A stretch of 6,110 bases of DNA from Firmicutes bacterium UBA5500 (GCA_002427055.1 DIPA01000074.1:1-6110), one strand, 5' to 3'. Counted from the first letter of the stretch, positions 1-5,974 are shown. The notes: a model not told the origin generated them from the sequence alone. Numbers and translations: made by a program.

Positions 1-14
1 AAAATTGGCAGGCT

Positions 15-34
15 AAAACTCCGTCCCCGTGTCC
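15..34. repeat. possible fragment of a dispersed REP-like repeat next to the fabF stop
   Basis: Read on the minus strand, the fabF stop codon runs directly into GGACACGGGGACGGAGTTTT. GACACGGGGACGG-type strings resemble the ends of dispersed intergenic repeats that I recall as common in Clostridia and often linked to Y1 (IS200-like) transposases. Only about 20 bases are visible and no second copy or hairpin partner lies in the window, so this is a resemblance from memory, not a demonstrated repeat. Confidence 0.25.
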
Positions 35-1266
35 TAGGCGCGCCGGATGGCGAGGGTGCAGTTGTGCCCGCCGAAGCCGAGTGAGTTGGAGAGCGCAGCT
101 CGAATGGGCATGGCGCGGCCTTGGTTGGCGACGTAATCTAAGTCGCAATTCGGGTCTTTTGTCTTAAGGTTGATGGTTGGATGCACATACCCTTCCCGGA
201 TAGACAGTGCCGAAACGGCCAATTCAACTGCGCCAGCTGCGCCTAACAGATGCCCGATCATGGACTTGGTTGAGTTTACAACCAATCGCTCAGCCTCTGC
301 CTGAAATACGTTTCTGATAGCTAAGGTCTCCAGGCGGTCGTTCATGTCCGTGGACGTACCATGAGCATTGATGTAATCAATCTCGCTTGGTTCGAGTCCG
401 GCATCGGCCAAGGCTAACTGCATAGCACGGGTGGCCCCTTTAGCCTCGGGGTGTGGCGCAGTCACGTGGCTAGCGTCGTTGGTGGCACCGTAGCCAACCA
501 GTTCAGCGTACGCCGTGCCGCCTCGCCGCACTAAGTGTGCTTCCGTTTCCAGAACCAGCACGGCAGCCCCTTCGCCTATAACAAAGCCATCACGCTCTAA
601 ATCAAAGGGGCGGCTGGCTGTTTGCGGATCATCGTTGCGAGTACTTAGGGCCCTTAGGGCGCAAAATCCGGCCACCGCGATAGGATTAACAGATGCCTCA
701 GTACCTCCGGCCAAAATTACGTCCGCATCGCCTCTTTGCAAGCTACGCAATGCTTCACCTATAGCTTGCCCGCCACTGGCGCAAGCTGAAACAATGTTAT
801 TGGCTGCGCCGGTAAAGCCGTAGCGGATCGCGACCTGCCCGGCCGCCATGTTGCCAATCATCATGGGCACCAGGAAGGGGCTAATTTTGGCTGGACCTTT
901 AGTAAGCAGGATCTCATGTTGCTCTGCTAGAGTTTCTAGACCACCAATGCCGGAGCTAATGTATACGCTAGCCCTCTCTGTATCGACTTGCTTTGCGTCT
1001 AGCTGGCTATCTTGGATAGCCAGCTCAGCTGCGGCCAGGGCAAATTGCACAAAGCGATCAGTGCGCTTTGCTTCTTTCTTTTTCATAAAATCGCTAGGGT
1101 CAAAAGCGGTAACCTCGGCAGCGATGCGGGTGGGGTAATCACTCACATCAAACCGGGTTATAGGTCCGACTGCCGATACTCCTGCCTTTAGCTTGGTCCA
1201 AACATTGTCTTTGCCGAGGCCAAGAGGCGTAACGAGGCCTATGCCTGTGATGAAAACTCTCTGCAT
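34..1266 (-). CDS. fabF: beta-ketoacyl-ACP synthase II (FabF)
   Basis: This is the condensing enzyme that elongates acyl-ACP with malonyl-ACP in cytosolic FAS-II. The product has 410 residues, the normal length for KAS II. It carries the thiolase-fold triad: Cys162 in SACASGG, His302 in NAHGTST and His339 in SMIGHLLGAAG, with Lys334 nearby. The C-terminal glycine-rich loop SLGFGGHN (about 395-402) is also present. The ATG start is preceded by AGGGGTG, five bases upstream and overlapping the acpP stop codon, so translation is probably coupled to acpP 11 nt away. It is the last gene of the run visible here; whether the transcript continues past position 34 cannot be seen. FabF rather than FabB is inferred from the Gram-positive cluster context; the sequence alone separates the two less firmly. 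Confidence 0.96.
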   Translation of the reverse strand: MQRVFITGIGLVTPLGLGKDNVWTKLKAGVSAVGPITRFDVSDYPTRIAAEVTAFDPSDFMKKKEAKRTDRFVQFALAAAELAIQDSQLDAKQVDTERASVYISSGIGGLETLAEQHEILLTKGPAKISPFLVPMMIGNMAAGQVAIRYGFTGAANNIVSACASGGQAIGEALRSLQRGDADVILAGGTEASVNPIAVAGFCALRALSTRNDDPQTASRPFDLERDGFVIGEGAAVLVLETEAHLVRRGGTAYAELVGYGATNDASHVTAPHPEAKGATRAMQLALADAGLEPSEIDYINAHGTSTDMNDRLETLAIRNVFQAEAERLVVNSTKSMIGHLLGAAGAVELAVSALSIREGYVHPTINLKTKDPNCDLDYVANQGRAMPIRAALSNSLGFGGHNCTLAIRRA

Positions 1267-1277
1267 GTCTTCACCCC

Positions 1278-1508
1278 TTAGGCCTTGTTGGCGATGTAGT
1301 TAGCGATATCTTGCACAGTGAGGATCTGCTGCATTTCCTCTTCTGCTATCTTTAGACCGAATGCCTCTTCCAACTCCATAACGAGTTCTACCATATCAAG
1401 AGAATCAGCTCCAAGGTCGTCTTTTACTTTCGCATCTGCAGTAATCTCAGAAGCTTCCAGACCTAGCTGTTCAGCGATGATTTCTTTCACCTTATCAATA
1501 GTGTTCAT
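1278..1508 (-). CDS. acpP: acyl carrier protein
   Basis: This small acidic protein of 76 residues carries growing acyl chains as a thioester on a 4'-phosphopantetheine arm. The attachment site is Ser36 in the motif DLGADSLDMVELVM (residues 31-44). The flanking helices are rich in Asp and Glu, as expected for the surface that docks on FabD, FabF, FabG, FabH, FabK and FabZ. The ATG start has the best ribosome binding site of the cluster, AAAGGAGGTG five bases upstream, which suits a protein needed in high amount. It lies 24 nt after fabG and 11 nt before fabF. A holo-ACP synthase to modify it is not in the window. The fab context makes it the fatty-acid ACP rather than a polyketide or D-alanyl carrier. 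Confidence 0.97.
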   Translation of the reverse strand: MNTIDKVKEIIAEQLGLEASEITADAKVKDDLGADSLDMVELVMELEEAFGLKIAEEEMQQILTVQDIANYIANKA

Positions 1509-1532
1509 TGTTTCACCTCCTTTCGTTATCTG

Positions 1533-2282
1533 CTATGGCATTAACAGACCACCATTGACACTTAGCACCTGGCCTGTAATGTAGTCAGCCTCAGCGGATG
1601 CAAGGAATCCAACTGCAAACGCTACATCGCGTGGACTGCCAGCTCGCCCGAGAGGTACTTGGGCAATGAAGGCTTCCCTTTGTTCTGGGGTCAAGCTACG
1701 CGTAAGGCCGGCATCGATAAAGCCTGGGGCTACCGCATTGACGGTTATTTTGCGCGCTGCTAATTCGCGCGCAGCAGTCTTGGTTAGGCCAATAAGGGCC
1801 GCTTTAGAGGCTGCATAATTGGCTTGGCCATAATTTCCTATTTGTCCAGCCACGGAAGCGATATTGATGATTCTGCCATAGCGCTGCCGCATCATTAGCT
1901 TGGCTGCCTGCTGCATGCAGAGAAAAGCTGCCTTCAGATTGATGTCGAGTACCTGCTCAAAATCGGCCTCGCTCATCCTGACCATGAGCTGGTCTCTATT
2001 AATGCCCGCATTATTAACGAGGACATCGAGTCGACCAAATTCTTGCTTGATTTGCGAGAACATAGCGCTGATTTGAACAGCACTAATTAGTTCGGCCTCC
2101 ACAGGTAAATACGTGCCCCCGTAGTGAGAAAGCTCGCAGGCTAAATCCCGAGCCTTATCCAGGCCCTTAGCACCGCGGCAGTGGAGAGCAAGGTCAAAAC
2201 CTGCTGCTGCAAGTTCATAGCAAATAGCCGTTCCTAAAGAGCCTGTCGAGCCAGTGATTAAAGCAACTTGACGTTCACTCAA
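1533..2282 (-). CDS. fabG: 3-oxoacyl-ACP reductase (FabG)
   Basis: This NADPH-dependent short-chain dehydrogenase reduces 3-oxoacyl-ACP to 3-hydroxyacyl-ACP, the first reduction of each elongation cycle. The product is 249 residues, the family norm. The Rossmann motif TGSTGSLG is at 10-17, NNAG at 90-93, and the catalytic tetrad is Asn115, Ser143, Tyr156 (YAASK) and Lys160. Arg36 after the second strand fits NADPH preference. The start is TTG, supported by AGGAGG at 2291-2296 with an eight-base spacer and by the usual N-terminus (xxRQVALITG). No in-frame ATG is better placed. The start lies inside the end of fabD (8 nt overlap), so coupled translation is likely. SDR proteins are often misassigned, but the position between fabD and acpP settles this one. 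Confidence 0.96.
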   Translation of the reverse strand: MSERQVALITGSTGSLGTAICYELAAAGFDLALHCRGAKGLDKARDLACELSHYGGTYLPVEAELISAVQISAMFSQIKQEFGRLDVLVNNAGINRDQLMVRMSEADFEQVLDINLKAAFLCMQQAAKLMMRQRYGRIINIASVAGQIGNYGQANYAASKAALIGLTKTAARELAARKITVNAVAPGFIDAGLTRSLTPEQREAFIAQVPLGRAGSPRDVAFAVGFLASAEADYITGQVLSVNGGLLMP

Positions 2283-3237
2283 CTAATCCGCCTCCTATCT
2301 CTCTCTGAATCTGCTCCGCCACACGGCCAATTTGATCTGCCGCTGTGGCTTGGTAAATGACTGCTTGGCTAGATATCCTTTTGACCATGGCGCCCAAGCT
2401 GCTGCCGGGACCAACTTCCAGGAAATGAGTGAAGCCCTCGTCTAGTAAACGTTTGATTCCTGCTGCAAACTCAATCGGCTCGCTTACTTGCCGCTCCAGC
2501 AGCTCTTGCATTTGCTCTATCGACTGATAAATACTAGCATCAACGTTGCTGATAACTGTCAGCTTAGGGATTTGCCAGCTAGCAGCCCTAAGAAGGGGGG
2601 CAAAGATGGCACCGGCTGGCCGCAGTAGTCGAGTATGAAAAGGGGCGCTAACCGCGAGAGGGATAATACGCTTGGCGCCTGCTGTTATCAGGGCGTCACT
2701 GGCGTGTTCAACTGCTGCTTTATCTCCGGCAATGACAATTTGCCCCGGGCAGTTAAAGTTAGAGGCCTGCACAAAGGAATCGGTGCGTGATTCCTCCTCG
2801 CAAATAGCCTGTACCATATCTCGTTCCAATCCAAGTACTACGGCTACGGCACCTGCATCGGCAGGATATGCCGCGTCCATAGCTTTGCCACGCTCGTGCA
2901 CCAAACGTACGGCTGTAGCAAAATCGAGGGCGCCTGCTGCAGCGAGTGCGCTATATTCACCCAGGCTAAGTCCAATCGCAGCTTCTGCTCTTACCCCGGC
3001 CTCTTGCCAAGCTTGCCAGTAAGCAAGCGACGTCGTTAAAATAGCCGGTGGTGTATAAGGCGTCACATTCAGTTCTGTAGCCGGTCCGTTGGTAATCAGG
3101 TTAGAAAGTGACCAGCCCAGAGCAGCATCGGCTTGCTGCAGCAGACTATAGGCGGCGGGGTAAGCTGTCGTAAGATCCACTCCCATGCCTACTCTTTGCA
3201 CACCTTGGCCTGGGAATAATAAAGCTAGTTTTGGCAT
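2275..3237 (-). CDS. fabD: malonyl-CoA:ACP transacylase (FabD)
   Basis: FabD transfers malonate from CoA to ACP, supplying the extender unit for FabH and FabF. The product is 320 residues. Visible landmarks are the N-terminal LLFPGQGVQ, the nucleophile Ser91 in GLSLGEYSA, Arg116 in RLVHERG (binds the malonyl carboxylate), His201 in VSAPFHT, Gln250, and the GPG turn near 276-278. The nucleophile elbow has Leu where many FabD proteins have His (GHSLGEY); I recall the Leu form from streptococcal FabD, so it is a lineage trait and not a defect. ATG start with GGAGGTG five bases upstream. Its first 13 nt overlap the end of fabK, so its ribosome binding site lies within fabK coding sequence; its own end overlaps the fabG start. 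Confidence 0.96.
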   Translation of the reverse strand: MPKLALLFPGQGVQRVGMGVDLTTAYPAAYSLLQQADAALGWSLSNLITNGPATELNVTPYTPPAILTTSLAYWQAWQEAGVRAEAAIGLSLGEYSALAAAGALDFATAVRLVHERGKAMDAAYPADAGAVAVVLGLERDMVQAICEEESRTDSFVQASNFNCPGQIVIAGDKAAVEHASDALITAGAKRIIPLAVSAPFHTRLLRPAGAIFAPLLRAASWQIPKLTVISNVDASIYQSIEQMQELLERQVSEPIEFAAGIKRLLDEGFTHFLEVGPGSSLGAMVKRISSQAVIYQATAADQIGRVAEQIQREIGGGLVE

Positions 3238-4175
3238 AGTTGCACCTCCAAACTGTGTGTTAGGGAGCGAACGCCAGTGATGATTTCTTGAATAATCTCT
3301 TGGGCAGGCATGATTTGCTGTACAAGGCCTGCTGATTGTCCTGCCATGACAGAGCCGTAAGCTATGTCCCCATCGCGGGCTGCTTGTGCTAAGCGTCCAG
3401 CTCCAAACTCGCCGAGCAACTCAAGGCTTGCACCGTCAGCTTCGAGATCGCGATACTGGCGCGTAAAGCGGTTACGCAGGGCTCGTACGGGGTGCCCGGT
3501 TGTATAGCCGGTCACGATGGCGTCACGATCTGCTGCGCGCACAATAGCTTGCTTGTAGGCTTCATGCACAGTGCATTCGCTGCTACAGATGAAGCGTGTG
3601 CCCATCTGCACGCCAGCTGCTCCTAGAGCAAGAGCAGCCACTACGCCGCGAGCATCGGCAATACCACCGGCCGCAACTACAGGTATATCAACGGCATCAA
3701 CCAGCTGAGGGACTAAGGCTAAGGTGCTGATGTCGCCGATGTGTCCGCCGGCTTCCCAGCCTTCGGCGATCAAGGCATCTACACCTAAGCGTGCCAACCG
3801 TTTGCCTAGTGCTACCGATGAAACGACAGGCAGTAGCTTAATGTTGTGCTGCTTGAGTGCCTGAACATAAGGCCCAGGGTTCCCAGCCCCTGTTGTTACT
3901 ACTGGGACGCCCAGGTCAATGACTGCTTGTAGTACTTCCTCGGCATGAGGCGACATCAACATCACGTTTACGCCAAACGGGCGGTCCGTGAGGGCTTTGG
4001 CTCGTAGAACTTCTTGCCGTAAATCTGTTGCTGGCATATTGCCTGCACCAATCACTCCTAGCCCGCCGGCCTGCGCAACAGCGGCCGCTAATTCGGCTTG
4101 TGCCACCCAGGCCATGCCCCCCTGAATAATGGGATAATCAATGCTCAGTAATCGTGTAAGGGCAGTTGCTAGCAT
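3225..4175 (-). CDS. fabK: enoyl-ACP reductase II, FMN-dependent (FabK)
   Basis: FabK is a flavoprotein of the nitronate monooxygenase/2-nitropropane dioxygenase TIM-barrel family. It carries out the last reduction of each FAS-II cycle, trans-2-enoyl-ACP to acyl-ACP. From the chosen ATG it has 316 residues, close to the known FabK length. Motifs in order: YPIIQGGMAW (14-23), AEGWEAGGHIG (137-147, with the conserved His145), VVAAGGIADARG (176-187) and GAAGVQMGTRF (195-205) for FMN phosphate binding. The ATG at 4175 is preferred over an in-frame TTG at 4214 because AGGAGG sits seven bases before it and the longer form would add 13 non-conserved residues overlapping fabH. It starts 11 nt after fabH. 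Nitronate monooxygenases look similar; the position between fabH and fabD argues for FabK. Confidence 0.93.
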   Translation of the reverse strand: MLATALTRLLSIDYPIIQGGMAWVAQAELAAAVAQAGGLGVIGAGNMPATDLRQEVLRAKALTDRPFGVNVMLMSPHAEEVLQAVIDLGVPVVTTGAGNPGPYVQALKQHNIKLLPVVSSVALGKRLARLGVDALIAEGWEAGGHIGDISTLALVPQLVDAVDIPVVAAGGIADARGVVAALALGAAGVQMGTRFICSSECTVHEAYKQAIVRAADRDAIVTGYTTGHPVRALRNRFTRQYRDLEADGASLELLGEFGAGRLAQAARDGDIAYGSVMAGQSAGLVQQIMPAQEIIQEIITGVRSLTHSLEVQLCQN

Positions 4176-4182
4176 CGGTTCG

Positions 4183-4188
4183 CCTCCT
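4183..4188 (-). promoter_or_regulatory. ribosome binding site that sets the fabK start
   Basis: AGGAGG on the minus strand shares bases with the fabH stop codon TAG and lies seven bases before the ATG at 4175. This spacing favours that ATG over the upstream in-frame TTG (4214) and ATG (4193). Confidence 0.8.
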
Positions 4189-5164
4189 ACCATTGCACTA
4201 GCCCTGCGCCCCAAGTGAGACCGCCACCGAAGCCAGCCAGCAGGATGTTTTGTCCTGCTTGAAAGGAGCCAGATATAGCTGCTTCTGCTAGGGCGATGGG
4301 AATAGAGGCGTTGGAAACATTGCCATAGTGCTGTAAGTTGATTATTATCTGCTCGGCTGACAAGCCTAGTCTTCTTGCCACGGAGTCGATAATGCGTTGA
4401 TTTGCTTGGTGTGGCACAAACCAGGCGATGTCTTGCACGCAGAGCCCTGTCTTGCTTAGCAGGTGCAGGGTGGCTTCAGGAACCTTAGAAATAGCAAACC
4501 TAAACACTTCTTGACCATCCATTTTGACAAAGTGCTGGCGAGCGGCCAAGGTTTCAACACTTGCAGGCCGGCGCGAGCCACCGGCAGGTTGCTGCAGTAC
4601 ATGGCCCCCAGTGCCATCTGCCCCTACTTCAACTGCCAGCAGTACATGTTTCTTGCTCGGTCCAAGTACTAGCGCACCAGCCCCGTCGCCAAACAGAACA
4701 CAGGTACTGCGGTCTTCGTAATCGGTAATTCGGCTCAGAGTCTCTGCGCCAATGAGCAAGCAATTACGAATGGCACCAGTCTCAATCATGCTTTTGGCTA
4801 GAGCTATCCCGTAGATAAAGCCGGAACAGGCTGCAGAAAGGTCGAATGCAGCCGCTCTTGTTGCTCCTATGTTTGCTTGCACCAAGCAAGCGGTGGCTGG
4901 GAAAGCCATATCAGGAGTTACCGTGGCTACAATAATTAAGTCAATGTCAGTTGGCACCAGCTCGGCTTGGGCAAGGGCCACCTTGGCAGCTGCACTTGCT
5001 AGATCGGAAGTAGCTTCAGCAGCTGCTGCAATACGTCGCTCCCTAATGCCAGTACGTGTACGAATCCATTCATCACTCGTTTCAACCATTTGTTCTAGCT
5101 CACGATTCGTTAACACTCGGCTAGGTAGGTGATAGCCCCAACCGAGAATTCCTGCCTGCTGCAA
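4187..5164 (-). CDS. fabH: beta-ketoacyl-ACP synthase III (FabH)
   Basis: FabH starts fatty acid synthesis by condensing an acyl-CoA primer with malonyl-ACP. The product from the chosen start is 325 residues, the usual FabH size. Catalytic residues are Cys113 in LSAACSGF, His252 in VPHQANQRII and Asn282 in HYGNVSNAS (more often GNTSAAS). The GFGGGLTWG signature is near the C-terminus (about 311-319), and SDEWIRTRTGIRERR at about 30-44 is typical. The start is TTG at 5164: AAAGGAGGAGG precedes it, and the N-terminus becomes xQQAGILGWG, matching the family. An in-frame GTG at 5284 would add 40 unrelated residues and read through a terminator and a promoter. It is the first gene of the fabH-to-fabF run. 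Primer preference (straight or branched chain) cannot be told from this sequence. Confidence 0.95.
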   Translation of the reverse strand: MQQAGILGWGYHLPSRVLTNRELEQMVETSDEWIRTRTGIRERRIAAAAEATSDLASAAAKVALAQAELVPTDIDLIIVATVTPDMAFPATACLVQANIGATRAAAFDLSAACSGFIYGIALAKSMIETGAIRNCLLIGAETLSRITDYEDRSTCVLFGDGAGALVLGPSKKHVLLAVEVGADGTGGHVLQQPAGGSRRPASVETLAARQHFVKMDGQEVFRFAISKVPEATLHLLSKTGLCVQDIAWFVPHQANQRIIDSVARRLGLSAEQIIINLQHYGNVSNASIPIALAEAAISGSFQAGQNILLAGFGGGLTWGAGLVQW

Positions 5165-5168
5165 AAAA

Positions 5169-5179
5169 CCTCCTCCTTT
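5169..5179 (-). promoter_or_regulatory. ribosome binding site that sets the fabH start
   Basis: AAAGGAGGAGG on the minus strand is a doubled Shine-Dalgarno core, followed by four T and the TTG start at 5164 (seven bases from the first GGAGG). It rules out the in-frame GTG codons upstream of it. Its first base touches operator-like site A. Confidence 0.85.
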
Positions 5180-5198
5180 GTGCACATAGCTGTGTACA
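5179..5198. promoter_or_regulatory. operator-like site A, fabH leader
   Basis: On the plus strand this reads TGTGCACA-TAGC-TGTGTACA, two near-palindromic octamers 12 bp apart. It lies between the predicted fabH transcription start (about 5200) and the fabH ribosome binding site. The same arrangement recurs at 5229-5248 and 5721-5740. A bound protein here would block early elongation or promoter clearance. The binding factor is unknown. Confidence 0.55.
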
Positions 5199-5206
5199 TG
5201 GCACAG

Positions 5207-5235
5207 ATTATAGCACGCAAAAAACCGATGTGCAA
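5207..5235 (-). promoter_or_regulatory. predicted sigma-A promoter for the fabH-fabF operon
   Basis: The minus strand shows a perfect -10 TATAAT (5207-5212) preceded by TGC, an extended -10 element. TTGCAC (5230-5235) lies exactly 17 bp upstream as the -35; it matches only three of six consensus bases, which the extended -10 could offset. Transcription would start near 5200, giving a leader of about 36 nt. The -35 lies within the 3' arm of the fabZ terminator and within operator-like site B. Confidence 0.75.
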
Positions 5236-5255
5236 CATATTGTGCACATCGGTTT
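5219..5255 (-). terminator. intrinsic terminator after fabZ
   Basis: A perfect 13-bp stem (arms 5243-5255 and 5222-5234, AAACCGATGTGCA and its complement) encloses an 8-base loop. On the minus strand it is followed by six T (5224-5219, three of them inside the stem). It starts nine bases after the fabZ stop codon. On the plus strand the hairpin is followed only by TTTC, so termination is expected mainly in the fabZ direction. Part of the stem symmetry comes from the TGTGCACA-like octamers, so the structure may serve as operator as well. Confidence 0.8.
5229..5248. promoter_or_regulatory. operator-like site B, over the fabH -35
   Basis: On the plus strand this reads TGTGCAAC-ATAT-TGTGCACA, the same two-octamer layout with a 12-bp period as sites A and C. 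It covers the -35 of the fabH promoter and forms the inner part and loop of the fabZ terminator, so its symmetry has two possible explanations. Binding here would be expected to block RNA polymerase at the fabH promoter. Confidence 0.5.
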
Positions 5256-5264
5256 CTTAATCTC

Positions 5265-5699
5265 TTATCCTTCGCTTTTCTCACTTAGGGCAAACATAAG
5301 CTCCCCTGCAGCAGCAACCTCCCCATCCACACTTGCCACCGCTCTACCCTTACCAATCGGGCCTTTCTGCGCTATGATTTCCACCTTGAGCAGTAACTGG
5401 TCACCGGGCTTAACTTGGCGTCTAAAACGAAACTTATCAATACCAGCGAATAGGCCAAGTTTGCCCGCGTTCTCCGGTAGGCTTAGCAAGGCGAGTGCCC
5501 CCACCTGTGCCAGTGCTTCAACAATCAAAACGCCGGGCATCACCGGGTGATGGGGAAAATGTCCGGCAAAGAAGGGCTCATTGATAGTCACGTTCTTGAT
5601 TCCACTAGCTGATTGTCCTGGTATAATATCGATGACCCTGTCTACTAGCAAGAAAGGATAGCGGTGTGGAAGAATATCCATTATCTTTTCAATGTCCAA
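5265..5699 (-). CDS. fabZ: 3-hydroxyacyl-ACP dehydratase (FabZ)
   Basis: FabZ removes water from 3-hydroxyacyl-ACP to give trans-2-enoyl-ACP, the substrate of FabK. It is a hot-dog-fold protein of 144 residues, the normal size. The N-terminal signature [14 protein letters not shown] is at 9-22. The catalytic pair is His47 in [12 protein letters not shown] and Glu61 in VEALAQ. Two TTG codons compete as start: 5705 and 5699. The ribosome binding site GGGGGTG (5707-5713) lies one base before the first and seven before the second, so 5699 is preferred; the other adds only two residues. fabZ has its own promoter and a terminator behind it, and comes first in the cluster. The dual dehydratase/isomerase FabA is unlikely given the [10 protein letters not shown] form and the length. 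Confidence 0.95.
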   Translation of the reverse strand: MDIEKIMDILPHRYPFLLVDRVIDIIPGQSASGIKNVTINEPFFAGHFPHHPVMPGVLIVEALAQVGALALLSLPENAGKLGLFAGIDKFRFRRQVKPGDQLLLKVEIIAQKGPIGKGRAVASVDGEVAAAGELMFALSEKSEG

Positions 5700-5706
5700 A
5701 AGCAAA

Positions 5707-5713
5707 CACCCCC
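5707..5713 (-). promoter_or_regulatory. ribosome binding site that decides the fabZ start
   Basis: GGGGGTG differs from GGAGGTG at one base that can still pair by G:U wobble. It lies seven bases from TTG 5699 and one base from TTG 5705. In this cluster acpP, fabF and fabD have five bases between the same GGTG end and the start, which favours 5699. Confidence 0.6.
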
Positions 5714-5720
5714 GCGATCA

Positions 5721-5740
5721 TTTGCACAACTATGTGCACA
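5721..5740. promoter_or_regulatory. operator-like site C, fabZ transcription start
   Basis: On the plus strand this reads TTTGCACA-ACTA-TGTGCACA, again two octamers 12 bp apart. It directly abuts the -10 box of the fabZ promoter and covers the predicted transcription start. Read in the opposite orientation, its TGTGCACATAG stretch is identical to that of site A. In RNA the leader could fold a short hairpin (TGCACA-TAGT-TGTGCA), an alternative reading of the symmetry. Confidence 0.55.
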
Positions 5741-5769
5741 ATTATAAGCAAAATTGTCAGGGTGTGCAA
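5741..5769 (-). promoter_or_regulatory. predicted sigma-A promoter for fabZ
   Basis: The minus strand has a perfect -10 TATAAT (5741-5746) and TTGCAC (5764-5769) exactly 17 bp upstream. These are the same hexamers and spacing as the fabH promoter. Transcription would start near 5734, about 35 nt before fabZ. A single extra octamer-like string, TGTGCAAG on the plus strand (5763-5770), covers the -35. Confidence 0.75.
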
Positions 5770-5770
5770 G

Positions 5771-5960
5771 CGCGGAAAAAGGTATTCATAAATTGCATAT
5801 AAGAGACATTTTATCCGACTTGGGGATACCCGTTGTTCTCCTTGCTTGTATATTTGCTTTAGAGGAGAAACGGTTTCTAGTGAGAATTATTAAGTGAATA
5901 AGGCAGCGGTTTTTGGGCGAGTGAATTGCCTAGCCTTTCGCCTGGAAACATTGCTATTAA
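5771..5960. other. gap between the fabZ promoter and pepF, no confident element
   Basis: This AT-rich stretch should contain the plus-strand pepF promoter, but no clear sigma-A pair is visible. The best pairing is TTGCTT (5854-5859) with TCTAGT (5877-5882) at 17 bp, which is weak. Small inverted repeats (AGAAA-CGG-TTTCT near 5865-5879; GGCGA and TCGCC flanking 5920-5940) are too short to name. A GTG at 5894 opens an in-frame upstream extension of pepF that is probably not translated. Confidence 0.4.
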
Positions 5961-5974
5961 GAGGAGGGTCTCGT

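Noticed and set aside
1267..1277. Possible terminator or promoter between acpP and fabF
   Set aside because: The gap is only 11 nt and holds just the fabF ribosome binding site; no hairpin or hexamers are seen.
4176..4214. Long fabK start at TTG 4214
   Set aside because: The 13 extra residues would overlap fabH and lack conservation; the ATG at 4175 has AGGAGG at ideal spacing.
5178..5186. TTGTGCACA as a DnaA box (consensus TTATNCACA)
   Set aside because: It is one base off consensus, but the repeat unit is the palindrome TGTGCACA in pairs, not an asymmetric 9-mer. No dnaA, dnaN or AT-rich unwinding region is near.
5233..5248. NrdR-box resemblance of the terminator loop region (CACAATATGTTG)
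   Set aside because: By my alignment about 11 of 16 positions fit. Only this one of the three sites has it, NrdR acts on paired boxes, and no ribonucleotide reductase gene is present.
5165..5284. Long fabH start at GTG 5284 adding 40 residues
   Set aside because: The added residues do not match FabH, would overlap fabZ and cross a terminator and promoter, while TTG 5164 has a strong ribosome binding site and gives a standard N-terminus.
5952..5960. TGCTATTAA as an extended -10 promoter for pepF
   Set aside because: Transcription would start inside or after the pepF ribosome binding site, and the nearest TTGCCT lies 23 bp upstream, too far for a -35.
5894..5974. In-frame GTG extension of pepF
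   Set aside because: Its 27 codons do not fit the family N-terminus and the real ribosome binding site would be internal.
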